Assembly (NCBI GenBank): GCA_013398955.1 | Contig: VWPU01014915.1 | Span: 62,001-126,000 of the forward strand | Direction: 5' to 3' | Source: Callaeas wilsoni | Taxonomy: Eukaryota; Chordata; Aves; Passeriformes; Callaeidae | DNA length: 64,000 bases | Shown: in pieces, positions 11,881-26,849 of the stretch | How the letters are laid out: each line of letters opens with the position of its first letter | How positions within the stretch are numbered: the first letter of the stretch is position 1 | The notes under the pieces: model-generated | The model's database searches: none | The model's input: only the letters and a program-made list of their open reading frames with translations | Told to the model about the DNA's origin: nothing | Made by a program: the position numbers and the translations under genes

Positions 11881-14800
11881 TATGTACATAAAATATAAAT
11901 GGATAAAATAGACTGCACTGTACTAGAAACAATTCATGCAGAATTTCTAAAACTGGTATGTCAAAGAAGAAGTTGGCAAGATGTACCACTTGCTCCTAGA
12001 TACCACTGGCTGCAGAAAAGAGTAGTCAATGGAGTTATACCTAGCACAGACTTAGAAAAAGAAGGCAGGCCAAGAGGACTCTAATTCTCTGCAGAGCTTG
12101 GGCCTGAGAGTGATGGGGACAACCTGTGGTGTAAGTGCTTTGATTCCCAGATGACATCAAGAACAGTGCCCAGTGGCTGAGGTCTAAAAGTATCTCTTAT
12201 GCTGTTGTACAGCAGGAGTAACTTCAATACTGTCAGATCAGGCAGAGAAGTACAAAGCTTTGCAAAGGCTTCTGACTGGCTCAAAATCAGGGATGCAATA
12301 GTGAGGGACAGACACATGGTACAGCCTCCTTGGAGGGAAGCTCTGAGCTGAAAATGGGAGCATGAAAGTGGAGCTCTCTGAAGTATAGTTCTTCCTTTAG
12401 ACTGCTCTCTTCAGACTTACAAAACTCTAAGGCTGAACGTACCTGATACTTAAAAACTTCCCAGTCCTAGCCAATGGCTAGAACATACTCTTACACAGAA
12501 GCATGCTCTTATTTTCTTTACAAAATCATAAATGCACATCCCAATACTGTTATTATTCTTTTATTCCATATGTACTGTAGGTTCTTTATAATGAAGTTAT
12601 CATAAGTAGATTATATAAACTCTCTTTTCTCATGCCCTATACATCGAAGAGAAAGTATAAAGTTTTTGATATTTTGCTGCTAAAAGGGACAAAAATGTCT
12701 GAATATAACTGCCATTTCCCTAGTATAAATGTCAGATAAATCCCCCTCTGTTTCTTTTTCTCCTTCATTTTCAAATAATAAACTGAAGAACTTTTTAAAA
12801 GAGCTGCATATTCATCATCACAAATGAAACTTCACTTTTTACTGTGGAGGCAGTAATTATAGGTTTGCACTTCTAATTGAAGCATTGATGAACATGCCTC
12901 ACACTGCAGCAAATATAAAATAATTGTTAGCCAGGTTATATGGTTTTCTGGGGAGGAAAAAACCTAACAGAAAATTGAAAGCATCAGCATGAATCCTGAT
13001 AGCGACTACCCCAATGGCTTATTTCCTAATATCACTTACTGTCAGGAGAAATTAAACTAGTGGGGGCAGGATGTTTTTTTAGAAAATGACAAACTTCTGG
13101 TTCTTCCTCAAATAACAATCACCGGATGCCCAGAGGTCAGATCTGACCAATGTATTTGTAGGGCAGTATGATCACTCCTCAAGGCAAATCTAACGGGGCA
13201 GAAGCAAATATTTTCCTCTCTGGACAAAGGATACCCAAAGAATCAAACAACAAAAAAAAATTAAAAACCAGGAAAGCCATATAGAGTAGATTAATAACTT
13301 CCTACATCTGTTAGAAGGACGAATCCAAGTCTGCCACTTATGGCACTGAATGGAAAAAAATAAACCTTGATTCATGGTTGGGTGCTCCTTATCTCTTCTT
13401 CTTGTTCACTAACATATAATTCCTTTGTACTTGTGCCTCATTCTGAGGCACTTGTTAGCAGCAAACTCGAAGGTGACATCAACAAAGAGATGGCAAAACA
13501 AACCAACTGCCCTGTGGTTCTCTTGAAATCAGCACTAGATGCACAATTCAACCAAAGAACTGCTTCACACAGCTTGAATAGGGCAGTAAAGTCTATTGGT
13601 CTCTGAAGTTACTGATATTGGGGGTCTGTCTACCTGTACAACTTAATGAGATCATTTATAGCTGATGCAAACAATGCCAGTTTTCATTACTGGAAGTAGA
13701 ACTTGTAGATTTGAATTTTGCTTAATATAAAGAAAAAGCTAGAAAATCAGGAGCAGTATATAGCTTGTTAGGCTTTTGTTTGCATTTCATCTAAATAGTT
13801 TGGGTTGTGGATTTCCATCTGTGTTGTCACAATTATATTTCAACCGCTTAAAAATTGATTTAATTCAGGTCAGGAATAGAAAACCTTTCTTGTTCTGACT
13901 GTTACTCAGTTTCAAACTTTGCTGAAAAGAAATGCAAAACTGAAGGAGTAGCAGCCAGAGGGAGTTCCGCTGTAAACTAATAAGAGTTAGAGCAGAGAAA
14001 GTTCTTGTTCCAGATATTCAGCGTATGATTATAGGTAGGGAAAACCAAAAAAAGTTTAAAGCTACTTAGAGAGAAAAAAACCACCAAACCACAACAAATG
14101 TTTTATGGTAAGACAAATTGAAAGTATTTGTAATTATGAAGGGGAAAGGTAGGTACGCTTTTCCTAATTTCCCCTTTTTTCAAAAATATAATCTTATTTT
14201 TAACTTTTCTTCATATAATTTTTTTTTTTAAATAGCATAGTTGTCACAGATTATGAATCTGACAGCCAATTCAGTGAAAACAAACCAGCCAACCCAAAAA
14301 AGCATGGAGCAGGAAAATCCTCTCTTAATGAAGATGTGGGACTGAGGAATGAGAGACCTAACATTAAGCGTCTTTTAGAATGTTCCTATTTAAGCCTCCT
14401 GTCTTACTGAAGGAAAAACATTATAAAACTCCAGGTAGCACTTTAAACCACTTAGACTGAACCTCCTGTGCTCAGCTGCTTGGCATTTTGGAGCTAGCAA
14501 ATTAATGCCAATATTTAGCACAGGAACAGGTGGGAAAACTAATGACTAATTTCTTCTCTCTTCCAACTCAGCTACCACCACTGTCTTTTAAAAATACAAT
14601 TCTTGTCACTGCCTGCTGTTTCCATTTCTTGTCAATCTCATTGCTCTGACATGGGGCTGCAATAAACAAACAGCTGGATGCATCATTGTATTGCAAGGGG
14701 AACAGCTTCGTTCCTGCAGCAAAAGCCTTCTCTTAATGTGCTCACGTTGCCTGTCTTGGAAGGGTCAAAAAATCGGAACCCTTCTAACACAGGGATCAAC

Positions 14801-17800
14801 AGCATGTGTGGTGCAAGTGACACTGGTGCAGTTTGACTGCTAAACTAAATAAGCTCTATTAGAAAGGTAACATTTGTTTTTACTATATTTCAAGCACATG
14901 TGATAAAAGCAAAGGGAGACAGGACAGATCAAAAAATGTAGGCTTTCTATTCAGCAACACAGCAATAAGGGTATTCATCCAAGTTGTTGGCGAGTGGATA
15001 CAAATGTCTGCTCTGAATCAGCTGAAACAGGAGTTGATTTAACTGTGCCTGTGTCAAAAACCAACATTTTCAACTTTTCTTACCTCAGCTACTTCAATCT
15101 GTCTCTATTAAGTACATTGCTACCACTTGTTCTTTTTTCTGGATGAATGACCTTGTCAGTGACCAGAGAAGTTTTTACCAGGCAGATGTAGGCCTATAGC
15201 AACTTCTTCATCTTTAGTTTTGACATGCCCCAAGGTTCACATAAACAATTCAGCTAAGAAAAATTATTAACGTGCTTAGAAGAAACACATGATTCTAGAT
15301 CTTCTTCCAGTGATGCATACAAGAAACAGTGATAGGATGCTACCAGTGCTGGCTAAGAGAAGGAGTAAGGGAACTTGATTTCACCGTAGTTTAAGGAAGC
15401 ACAGTTCATGGTGGGCAATAGTGTAGGGATGTTAGTGCTGCTTCAGCCTTCAGCTGACCAATGACCAGGAGCTTTTACTGCAATTTTTTTTCTCTTGGGA
15501 CAAAAATACCTCTTTTTTAAAATTTTTATTAGCCCTAAAGGAAGCCATTGAAAACATTCAAAAATATTTTAATTGCAGCAGAAAACGTTCAACAAAATTT
15601 GCATGCATCTGCAAACATTTTACCTTTTCTCTCCCCCTTTTCAATTTAAAGGTACACTGCAGATCAAGCAGGCGATGGGGAATGCAGTAATGTCACAGAA
15701 TCACCCCAAGACAACCTGCTACAAAACAGTCTCTCTGGTAACGTAACACCATCACAGTAGGCCCTGCTTATCAAGCATTTGAACTGCATACATGAAAAAT
15801 TTGATACAACATAAATGTGAACTTTAGCACTAGCTAAAGCTAGAGTGAATAGAAATGCTGAAATGATAAGTGAGGTGTAACAAAACATAACGGTTGATTC
15901 ATAAAGAATAAGTTTGTTGCTTTCATATGTGAGCTCAGTTGTGTGTTCAGTTCATACTGTCTTTGAAAGGGGCTAAGTCTTTCCTTATTGAGGTCCTGTT
16001 GAAAAGCTGAGCTTTTTAACTTTACAATTAGTAAAGCTACTACTACTGCTTACAAGCAGTAAGAATCCAGAGGGAATGAATAAGTAATAATTAGAAAAAC
16101 GTCATAAAAATTTCACTACAGATACCAAGAATTTGTGTATATTCAGTTACTTTTGATTTTAAATACCATGAAACTAGAATCTGAAAGTCATTTAAATTGG
16201 TGAAATTTTAAAGTAGTTTAAAATGGTGGTCGGGCTGGGGAATTGAGCCGGGAGGAGGAAATAAATTGAAGAGATGGGCCTGAAATAAGCATTTTTTAAA
16301 ATGTATCGGTTTAATAAAAGGAGTCTTTTTAACAGAAAAAAAAAGCGTGAATTTACAGGAGCTCAACTTTCTGAGGAACATTTTTTCCTTGGTATTTAGG
16401 CAAGAAAACTTAAATCTGCACAAGACAACGTCAAATTCATCCTCTCCCCTCAGTGACCATTGTGTCCACATGTATAGATAATTTTCAGGGATATAGTTTA
16501 GTAAGTGTGTATGAATTGGTGTATTGTTCTAACTTGCATTAGTGAGGCTACTTCCTCACTAAAATCAAATGTAGTTTTAGTCTTTTGAAGTTTAATACAA
16601 AGCACAATATTTCTATTGCATAAGGTCCTAGTTCTGAAAGCTTGTTATTTATTGCCATTATCTTTTGTCAAACTCCATTGAAAAATGTCAAGGTACAGTT
16701 GATTCCTCAGCTGACGTTAACCAATGGAAATGAGATGTCCAACAGAGCAGAAAGATAACTTTTGCCTGCATACTTAGGATAGAAAAGATTTTTTTTTTTT
16801 TTTACCAGTCATTTAAAAATAAGATTTTGGGGGAAAAAGAAGACAACCTTGCAGGATCCTATGTATATGAAATCTATACATTAAATTATATATATCCATA
16901 ATATGGAATAAGAATGAAAAATTTGAGCTCATTAAGAGTAAATATGCTGGACTTTTCCATTGTCTGTCAAAATATTATCAGCTTTTCTCTGACTGTAAAG
17001 CTGTCTCTTTAGAGATAGATAACTCAGTCCACTGCATTATAATTTAGTGCTAGTTATAATACTTCAGTATCAAAATCTGAAATGTGGCACTGGAAATGGA
17101 TAATTGATATTAATTCTTTAGCTACTGAACTTTCTATGACTCACTCAAACCCTTCAAAATCATTTGTATCTGTGGTAAATATTGAAATATACTGTGAAGT
17201 GAGTCCCTTTAAAGAATTTTTGTGGTATTATTTTTGATTTTTTGTGTAGTATCACTTCTGTTTCTTGCTCTGTTCTGCTCCACTGTCATAATTAAATCAT
17301 TTTAAAAGGAATGGCAACTTTTTAGTAGAAAAGTTGCTGTATCTTAAAAAATAAAAAGAAAAAAAGAAGACTAGACAAATAAAAATTTATGGTGATATCT
17401 GATGATTAGGTTTCAGTAGGATTTTTAAACACACAGCTATGAATGACTGCTTCCAGAATATTCTTTTACAGCTAGCTCAAGTTAGTCACCTAAGAACAGT
17501 TAAAACAATTTAAGAGAAGAATCACTAACTACTTCAGAAATATAATGATGATGTAAATTGTGACATTATATAGCGATTTTAGTTACTGCCCAAGGCGTGA
17601 ACATAATAAGTGATTACAAGGAAGGATAATGATGATTCTTTCCTTCCTCTTTCTTAGATACGCTGGTATTAATCCATAGTAAAGGACAGTCTCATCTACA
17701 AAATGGGAATGTGAATCTAGGCTCCCACATGCAAGCAAAAGACAGAAATACTTATGATGGAATTGCCACTTCAGGTAGAGTCTTTAAATTAGATGAGATT

Positions 17801-20800
17801 TCATCAGAACATAAACTAAAACATTTAGAATTGTAAAATAACAGGAAATTATTTTATTTTAATGATTATAGGGAGACCAAATAGAAATGAAACATTTATA
17901 AATCAGCACATCTTTATCTCTTACATATCCTTTCAGAAAAACTTTCTGCAATGTTGCACTCAGGTGAGGATCAGCTCCCCAGTTTCCTCTAGGACTTCTG
18001 AAAGTGTGTTTCTTTGCAACACTTTGGAAATTTGAACCCTTATTCCTTTCAGGACTCAGCTCCTCCCCAGGAGCTGTTTTTCCTACTTTCCCAGATGATG
18101 CACCCTCTGTAGAGAGATCTAGTTACCAAAAAAATGTTTAGGATGCATTTACCTTGACCACTAATATTATTTATCTCATTTATTTCTTTAACATTTAGCC
18201 CATTTTTCTGTATATAAAATAAATGTCTTTCCTGTTTCTATATTATATCCTGTTTACCTTATAAATAAGATTCAATTAGGACATTAAACCCAAGCAATTA
18301 AATACTACAGTTGAATGGATTATAACCATGATACTTTTTAACCTGGCCAAGCCTCCTCACATCCAGTGGAATGCAGTGAGAAACTGTAACAAGTTCCAAT
18401 ATGTCACTGTAACTATCAGTCAACAGAGTAATGAAGGATGTTGCCAAATACAAAGCTAAACTGTATTTATCAGTATACTTAGTTGAAAAAGATAACATTT
18501 ATTTTTCTGGTTAAATCACATTTACTATAATAAGCATATTTATAATTTTATATTAGGAATATTTTATAAATCCTGGACTGTCACTTCTCAGGAGACTGGT
18601 ATACAGTTAATGGTCTAAAAGTGGCTTATTATTGGGAGATATCTGCAGATAAAGATAGTGGTTCCATAACAATTCTGTGATTATTATTGCAAAACTATCC
18701 ATCCTCTGCAAATAATTTAAACAGAATACACCAGATCAGAGCTTTGCAGAAGCTGCCAGTTGTCTTGTAGTAGCATTTAAGACTTCGACATTTTTTTAAT
18801 TAGAGACTGGAATAAAAGCAAGATTTAAAAACATACAAGTGAAAATTAAATCTCAGTGCATTGATTTCCCCATGAGATTTTCCACTCAGTTAAAATTTAA
18901 AAAAAAGTATATACACCCTTATGCTTAGAGCATAGGATTCAGAGACACGACAGATGCAATATTCCACATTTCAATTTATGCTGACAAGAGTGGTAATGTA
19001 AGTCAAAATCTCCCATGTTGCATAACACAACCCTTCCCATGAAGTTACAGAGCACTTAAGAATTTAAGTCAGAATTTCCAGCAAGTGAGAAATCACTGAA
19101 ACTAGATCCCTTAGACACTGATGTCACTGCACATTTAGATGACATTTTAACCAGAAGTGTCTATCAGTTGTCTCATACTATTTCAGTGGAAGGGAGAAAC
19201 ACTTATTAGTCACTTGAAAACTGGCTCAAACCCTTGCAATTTCAATAAAACTTTGTAAATAATGTTAATTCTTTTTGATTTTCCCATTTAACTGTTTTAG
19301 GAAGAATAACAGCATGGCCCCTCAGTTGATGACTCCTGGTATGTAGATAATTTCTTCAGAGTAGCATGCATCAATTAGAGCACCATTCCTGTTCATCCAG
19401 CTTGCAGTGGAAATTTGAGATGACGACAAATCAACCTTGCAGTTCTTCATGTAATATTACAGTTAATTTCTTGCAAAGTTCAAGTAAATAAGTCAAAAGC
19501 ATTGTGGATGAAGATGACTAAATGCTGAGCTGTAAACATAGCTTAAATTTACCTTTATCAGTATTTTTTCCACATTTTCTTCTATTAAACTTACAGTAGC
19601 TAAAGCTTAGAGGTTATGGATCAACAATACACACTTTCATAAATCCTTTCTTTAAGAGACAGCTTCTTTTATATTAGTCAAATTCTTAAGATAAGAAAAC
19701 CCTTAGATGGAGCAGAAGGAACTGGTGGTAAGATTATGCAAGAATTTGGGTTGTGTGGAAGTTTGCCATCAGTGGGGAAACAGGGAACCCAATTACTTGT
19801 TAGTGATGTAAAGGAAAAAAAATTATGCTAAACAGATTTTATAAATAAACAAAACAAAAGAAAAAACCTTCAGCATGATAAAGGAAAGATAAAACATTTC
19901 AGCATTTGACCACAGAGTAGAGAGAAGAGCTTTGATTATGATAAGAATAGAAGCAAATTCTAGAGCAAGACCTATCCATAGTAGCTCCTAAAAGCTTTGC
20001 CAACTTAAAAGAAAGTACAAGATTTTATGGTGAATATCCTATTGCCACTTATTATTTTAAAATTTCTGAATAATTTGTCTTTTGTTCTATAAGCCATAAA
20101 TAAATCATAGATTTATGAAGTTAGCAGGAAAATTTCTTTTTGTTAGGTTATTTCAGAACGGAATATTATGAAGTTCCTTGGAATTTCTTTGACTGTAAAA
20201 CAGCAACTGGCACAAACAATTGACCATACAACTATATATCTTACAAAAATTACTGTATTTTTAACTATTAATAGGTTTTTCTTGGAAGCTGAAGAATGTG
20301 AAAGAAAGGTAGGATTTGCTGTCTCGTATTAGAGAACAGAGCTGTTGACACAGTTATTTTGCTTCTCAAGTTACATGATTTAATAAGCCTTACAGGAAAA
20401 GCCCCCTTAATATGCCCAGAGAGGGTTACGTGCTAGTATTTATGTTGGTAAGTGAAGAAGTTCTGACCCATGCAATAATCAGATGGGAATTTAGAGCAGA
20501 GATAGTTCTGTCATTGGATAGTCTTGCTATTGATTAAAAGATCATCTATTCTAAAAAGTACAAGAACAAGGTAAAACCATTGCGAATATACATCACTGTG
20601 AATTGTATTTCAAGAGCAGCAAGTTTTCTAGACGTGTTGTTTATTAGTTTTCTAGGCATTCTTTCTTCATTGTTCATGGTATGCTATCAGACTTGACACG
20701 TTTTACAAACTAAAACCATCTTTAAATGCAAGAAAGTAATGTTTCTGAGACTACTGTGCTGAAAGGTTTTGCAGTGCTGAGCCAGACTGAAATCTGCAGT

Positions 20801-22898
20801 GCTGGTGTTTCTAACTACCTCAGAAACTCTTAAGTAGAGTACAAGCTGACTGCTGTCCTGGAGCATTAGATGGAGTCAGCATGGGATGATCTTACAGTGT
20901 GAGTTATAAGGAAATTGACAAAAAAGGACACAAATATTTACTTTGAAGAAGGTTTTTATTTAGTCTTAGGGTCCTTCTGCTATCACAGTGAGAGTCTGAA
21001 ACAAGTGACAAATTCTGGGTTCCAGGAACTTCTCAGCATATATATATGTGTGTGTATATACGTACAGGTATATATACACACCCTCGCACACACACTCACA
21101 TATATATTTTTTAATGTTTAGCCAGATCAGGCCTGCAGAGACCCCTTTTTTTATGAAGTCTCACCTCAGTAGTAATTGGGCTGACTCAGTTTCCTTTCCT
21201 GCTACATTTGCCATTAACCAAATATTACAACCAAAGTTATGTTGTGGTTACTACCAAACTACTGCTTTACAGTTGTGCAGAGTCTGCTACACACAAATAA
21301 GAGGGAGAAGGAAGTGTGACTGGGATACAGGACAAGAGCAGGACTAATAAAAATGCAGGCTTCCACCCTGTTTACCATAAACAAACGTTGTAATGTAACT
21401 GTGCTGTACTTTTCAACATGTGCAGTTTCCATAAGAGTAGAAGAGATTCATTTTACATCCCAGTGACCTAGTTTTCCAGGAGGAAGGGCCTCATATCTTT
21501 ATGCATAACCCAGCAGTTTTGAAACCAGCTGTAGGAGAGAAACACAGAGTAATGAGGAGAAGAAGGACTACAGGGATTCAAGAGTTAGTACACTGGTGAA
21601 AATGAAGCTAAATATGCCTGCAGGCAGCAGTAGCTCTAATGCTTTCACAAGAGTGAATTAAAACTCAGAGACAAAGGATATAAGTTTCTGGTGAGGGCTA
21701 AGCCCATTATTCCTAAATAAAATCTACCCCTGCCTGCAATGCACGAGGAGATAGAAAGAAGAAGTCAAAGCATTGTGAAAAGTACATTTTCATCTCTTAG
21801 TTAATTTAATAACAGAAGGAAGAGCGCAAGCTAGCTAAACAGCAATATCAAAGGGTGAAAAGATAAAAGCCAGGCCTCAGATTCATGAATGTGATTTCCC
21901 AAATACCTTTTGCCTTCTGAATGCTCCAGCTGCCCTTAAAATGTTTACAGTTATGTCTCTTTGACAAAACAATCTATAACAGTGTCCCAGCTGCTTAGAA
22001 GGCAATTCTATTTACTATCCCCTTGTAGTTAGAAGATGCAAGACTTTTCTCTGACTTGCTCTCTGTGTGCTGTCTCACTTTGATCCTCATGTACTGCTCC
22101 TGAGCAAGGATTAGGCAGGTGACTGGGCAATACAAAGCAGTTTTTCTTTGTAGGAGCCTACTTTTCCAAAAAAGAGCTAAGTCACCAAAGAAAATGCAAA
22201 CCAAGAATGTTTTTAAACTTGAAGGAAGTTGATAACTGCTGGAAAAAGCATTAGATAAAGCCGAAGTTTTTGTAAAATAGTAATTAATTAATGTTTTAAA
22301 TCTAAACACTTGTTTTAAAATTATCAGTTTTGTACTTTAAGAGAAAGGAGGGAGTGGAAGTATATATCCAGGGTGAATCCAGTGAGTATCCTTAAAACAG
22401 TCAGGAACTGTTTGAAAGAAATTGGGTTAATACTCTGTTCGACATTTCTACTTAGTAAAAAAAAAAAAAAATGAAAAAATTAGGCAATCTTGCCTTAGCT
22501 TCTATTTCCAACCAAGCAGCTCACTGCAGAAAAGCAGCTGATATTCTCTGCCCAATGGCTGAGCACAAACCAACTCTTGACTTTTTATTACCTCATTTTA
22601 ACACTGATAACAGGTCAGAGAGAAAAAGGCTAAATGCCGCAGTTTCAGGTCATTCCTTCCTAATAGTTGCAAGGCCTGTATACTTAACCAGGAGAAATTT
22701 AAATTATTTTTGTGTTAGTCATACTCTGGGGAGTTGCAGTATCAAAATTATTTAATGACTTTGGATTAGCCACATCCTATTCTATCTGAGCCTTACTACT
22801 TATCTCTAATGTCACAGTCTGTGACAGGGAATTGTACTGTATGAGAGGGCCAGTATTAGATCCTTTTTTGTATAATAAATATTGGCTTTGCAGCCTTT
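11881..22898. other. Gene-free AT-rich interval
   Basis: No gene, RNA gene or clear transposon is recognised over 11 kb. It contains a T15 run at 16789-16803, an A/C-rich tract at 14073-14099 and a TA/TG/CA microsatellite at 21037-21107. The longest ORFs (under 105 codons, for example the minus strand 21995-22309 and plus strand 22471-22755) have chance composition and no recognisable domain. Old CR1 debris is likely but not alignable by eye. Confidence 0.55.
21037..21107. repeat. Compound TA/TG/CA microsatellite
   Basis: Alternating purine-pyrimidine sequence made of (TA)n, (TG)n, a second TA run and then (CA)n-like segments with interruptions (CGTACAGG, CCTCG). It is a degenerate compound dinucleotide microsatellite and a candidate length polymorphism. 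Confidence 0.85.
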
Positions 22899-23735
22899 TG
22901 GTATGAGATTGCTAAGAGTGGGACAAGAGCAAGCCTTGCACAATCATTAAACCGCATTCAAATGTGTCCTACGTTTGCTCACTGGGGGCGGAGCTTAGAG
23001 CCGTGTGGCTACGGCCAGAGTGCTGTTCTATACCTCTGACCTCATGGCCTGGGGGTGTGATTTGGGAGGGAAGAACAAAGGAACCTACCCCAAGAACTGC
23101 AGCATTTCATTTGCCCTCTTGATCAGGAAAGGTAACCGTGGTAGCACTATGGACTCTCAGGACGAGCGCTGCAGACTCTGTCCTTCCACTGCTGCCACCC
23201 AGCCCTTCCCAATCCTACAAGACCTGGCTCTGAGATGCAAGGAAGTCCATCCAAGACGCAGCTCCAGGACACAGCTCTGGAAAAAAACTCAGCAGCAAAC
23301 CAAGGTGGGAAGAACTGAGCCCGAGCTGAGCCTGAGCCCAGCGAAGCAGAGCGGTCCAAAGCAGCAGCGCTGTGCTGCGTGGATGATCCAGCTCTTTGGG
23401 GCTTCGTCCATCATTGTTTTCCATTGTCTGGAGCTTGGGGATGGGAAATGCTAGCCACAGGAGCACCCATGATCTTGTGTTTGTCTCAGCAGCTATGCAG
23501 AACTAAGTCGAAGTGGTGAACATCTTTTGTGTGCAAAGCACCTTCTTTTTTGTGTTCTTTCATTATTAATATTTTTGTTGTTGCTGTGAGTTTCTTACTC
23601 CATTGCTGTTGGCTTTCAGAAAATTCTTATCTCAGCTCATAATTGCTGCCTTTGCCCTCTCTAACCAGAGTGGAGTGGGGGGAAGGACAGTGGCTTATTT
23701 GGAGTTTAAATCCCAGCTGGTGGTAAACCACCACA
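22899..23735 (+). mobile_element. Probable avian ERVL-type solo LTR
   Basis: An 840-base block with a GC- and CpG-rich core (about 22985-23455) in AT-rich surroundings. The wording matches what I remember of bird ERVL LTRs: an ATTGCTAAGAG...GGGACAAGAGCAAGCC start, TTAAACCGC, GCTCACTGGGGGCGGAGC, CTCTGACCTCATGGCCT, and a right end with TTTCTTACTCCATTGCTG and TGGTGGTAAACCACCACA. It begins with TG and ends with CA, as LTRs do. A 149-codon ORF at 23005-23454 lies inside and is most likely an accident of the GC-rich LTR. I see no internal retroviral sequence on either side, so it is a solo LTR or a decayed remnant. Target duplications are not evident; CCTTT before and GATAC after do not match. The left boundary is uncertain. 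Confidence 0.55.
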
Positions 23736-26700
23736 GATACCATAAACATGTACAGTATATTTAATTTAAATATATTATAGCATTGTAAGCTCTCTCTGCA
23801 GCCTTAACATTCCAATTTTTCACTCTATTTCTTTCTCACTTTGATTCAATGTCCAGGGGAACATTTACCTTAGTAGATTGCCACAGGATGCCAGGGTTGT
23901 ATGTAACATCTCAGATGATTCTGGAGAAATAAACACAGGTGGGGTTAGGAAATAGATTTATCTGTCTCTTCCCAAAATAAAAGTATGTTCTATTGATCAC
24001 ATGCTGTAAGTAGGCGCCTTAGGACCAAGTGATGGGCTCAGGAGAAAAACAGACAGAAAACCAAAACATCAAGAGGAGATCAATTAAAATGAATAATACC
24101 TGTTCTTCTGTTAAGATCACTGTTACTGATATGACAATCAAAAACCACCAACACATTGTCAGTAGTAGATAAGACTTGGAAAAAACTCATGCAATCTGTT
24201 ACTCGTGGCATAATGTCCACTTTTTCTCCCACTTGATCTTAAATAAGTATCAGCAGACATAAACTCTAAATGTAATGAAAGATATTTTTTAAGGCCCTGA
24301 AAATAAGAGACTTGTATAAAACTGGAAGTTTAAGGAAGTGATTGTGTTTTTTTTCCTAAAAATTTTAATTACCCGTCAGAAAAGTAACAGTCCTATCTTT
24401 TTATTTATTTTAAATTCCGGGGAGGTGGGGGGTTCTTTTAATAGTCTGACATGTTAAATAACCTCTAGAGTCCATTTCAGAAGCATCCATGATTATGGTT
24501 GTACAGTACTGAGTCTTTGATACTCAGATGTATGAACCATGCAGCCTGCCATCATTTCATCTTCTGTGACAGGCATCAGTTTCCTCAGTGAGAGATGTTA
24601 GAGGAGAGATGGCAAATGAACTCCCTACTAGGGATCTGAATGGGGGATAGGTTGCCAAATATTTGGATTGTGGCAATAATGAGTCTATGAGTATGGAAGC
24701 TTTGCTTATATATCTTTCTTATTCTTTCTCTTTTCTCTATAATTATGGGTGTTCTGGCCATCTGTAGAAACATTCAGTTTATAAATTATTTCAGTTTTGG
24801 TTTTGACATTCATGTGAAATTGTGTTTTTCTACCTAATCCTGAGCTGCATGAAGACAGATGTCCTATTATAAGCTTCCGTAAGATCACTTTTATCAGCCA
24901 TTCCCTGCTTGTCATGCTATGCACATAGCTCAAAGGAAGTGCTCCAGGCCGGGTTAGCCAAATTTGCATATCACTTATCCACGGGAATATATTCATGGCT
25001 ATTTTTGACTGCTAACAGCTCCTGTATCCATGAAGTCTTTATTGAACCTTAGTCATCAGTCTGCTTAGTGGGTGCAATAAGCAATTTCTACTTCCCTCTT
25101 GGAGATGCTGTGATGACTTTCCTGCAGTGGCTTGGATGTAGCCTGCTGCAAGGTCGGATGGGAAGTACAAGCAGACTCAGATGAAGGCTGAATTGACTCT
25201 GGGAAATCTGAATGTGGGTGTCACATGCTGGGCAGATATTGGCAGATTGGGCTCTAGAAGAACCCCAAAGCCAACCAAGCAAAGCTAAACCACCTGCTCT
25301 CCCCTGTCTAGATCTTTCAATAGATCAATGGAGGGAACATTTTTATCAATTTCCATCTGCTTTAGATTGCTCATTGCCAGTCTAAAAAAACCAATGGTAA
25401 TGGTAAACTCTTCTCTCTTTTGTGTATTCAAAGAGGAAAAAATGAAAGTTTGTAATTTTCTGTACAAATAGTATTAGTGATTTTCATAAAATCTTTATCT
25501 CATTGCTCCATTAGTCTACATCAAAAGTTGCTGAGATTTATGGCCAGGGAGAATATTAAAGAATAGGTTTTGGCACAATCACTTACTTATACAAGTTCAA
25601 GCTTTGAAAAATGAGTTTTTATAAATCATAAAGCTTTTCTCTCTACTTTCTTTGAAACCAATATAAATATCTCCCTTTTAATAATAAAACATATAAAATA
25701 TTTTTTCACAAGTTATGTTAGGAAAAGAGCCATGCTGGAAAAGTGTAGTGAGTCATGATAGAAAAAAGACTTTAAAAAGCTCATTCAATCCAAGCACTAT
25801 TTTCTACTTTTCAAAACTACTTATTTATTATCAGTTTTACTGAGCCAGAAATAAAAAGAACAAAATATTATGACTCCATTTGGACAGAAAGCCTCATTAT
25901 GGTGCTTGCTGAAACATTGGACTTGGATTCTACATAAAGTTTGCTACATATGCTAAAAAATTAAATTAAGTAGGAAAGGATGATATTTTTTCCTTTTCTA
26001 TCTCCTTCCAAGTTTAAAATATTTTAATTTAAAGCTGACTCAGAGCTTAAATTACAACAATAACAATACAAAATAAAGATTTTATAGATATGGAAAAAAA
26101 ATCAAATGAGAAATGCTTTACATATCTCTGTTCAAAGGGAGACTGGCAAGTACAAATCAAATTAGGTGAATGTTTTGAAGAGACCTAGTAAAAAAATGAG
26201 CCACAACTGGAGGAAAATCCCCAAGCAAGTTATAAATAGAGAGAGGGAGTGTTTTTTAAAAAAAGAATAAACTGAAAATCTGTTTCCTGATTTATACAAA
26301 ACAAAACAAAAAAAACAACCAGAAAAAAAAAACCTTCAGTCACTTTTGCAGTGGAAGGAGACAAAATTTTGTAACACTGAAGTGTTTCAGTGCCATCTAA
26401 CAATGAGATGTGACATAATATAAGCCTGAGATAAGCACCTTGAAAAGGGAATGTAGCATTCTCTAAACAAAGAAGTAAGCAGTAGATTAGTCTTGAGTGT
26501 ATAGAACTATTTCCATATGAAAACCAGCCTTCTGAAAAGTAATATACATGCATTGCAAATTACAGAAGGTTGTTGGTCTGACAATCCCTCAGACTATTTT
26601 TAAAAGATGATCTTTAAAAGATGAAAACTGTCAACGTCCAGAATTCCTTTTCTTACCATAGGCAAAGTTACCTGGGTATGCACAGTCTTGGTAGATGTGT

Positions 26701-26849
26701 CTGGTTTGCACGGCTGACGAAGATATGCTTACAGCTGCCTGCCACTTATGTGAGCTCAGAAGGGTTAAACCTCTCAGGTCATTAATACTGGCAAAGAATT
26801 ATTTTGCATGGCGAGAATGCAGTCTTGATGCCAATGAATGCAGGAGGTA
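23736..26849. other. Gene-free AT-rich interval
   Basis: Between the LTR and the next CR1 there is only AT-rich sequence with an A/C-rich tract near its right end (26297-26334). A slightly GC-richer patch lies around 25090-25310, but nothing in it is recognisable. ORFs here (up to 107 codons) have random composition. Confidence 0.55.

Noticed and set aside
23005..23454. 149-codon plus-strand ORF, the longest in the window
   Set aside because: It lies entirely inside the GC-rich LTR-like block, has no recognisable domain, and competes with overlapping ORFs on the other strand. Low stop frequency in GC-rich sequence explains it.
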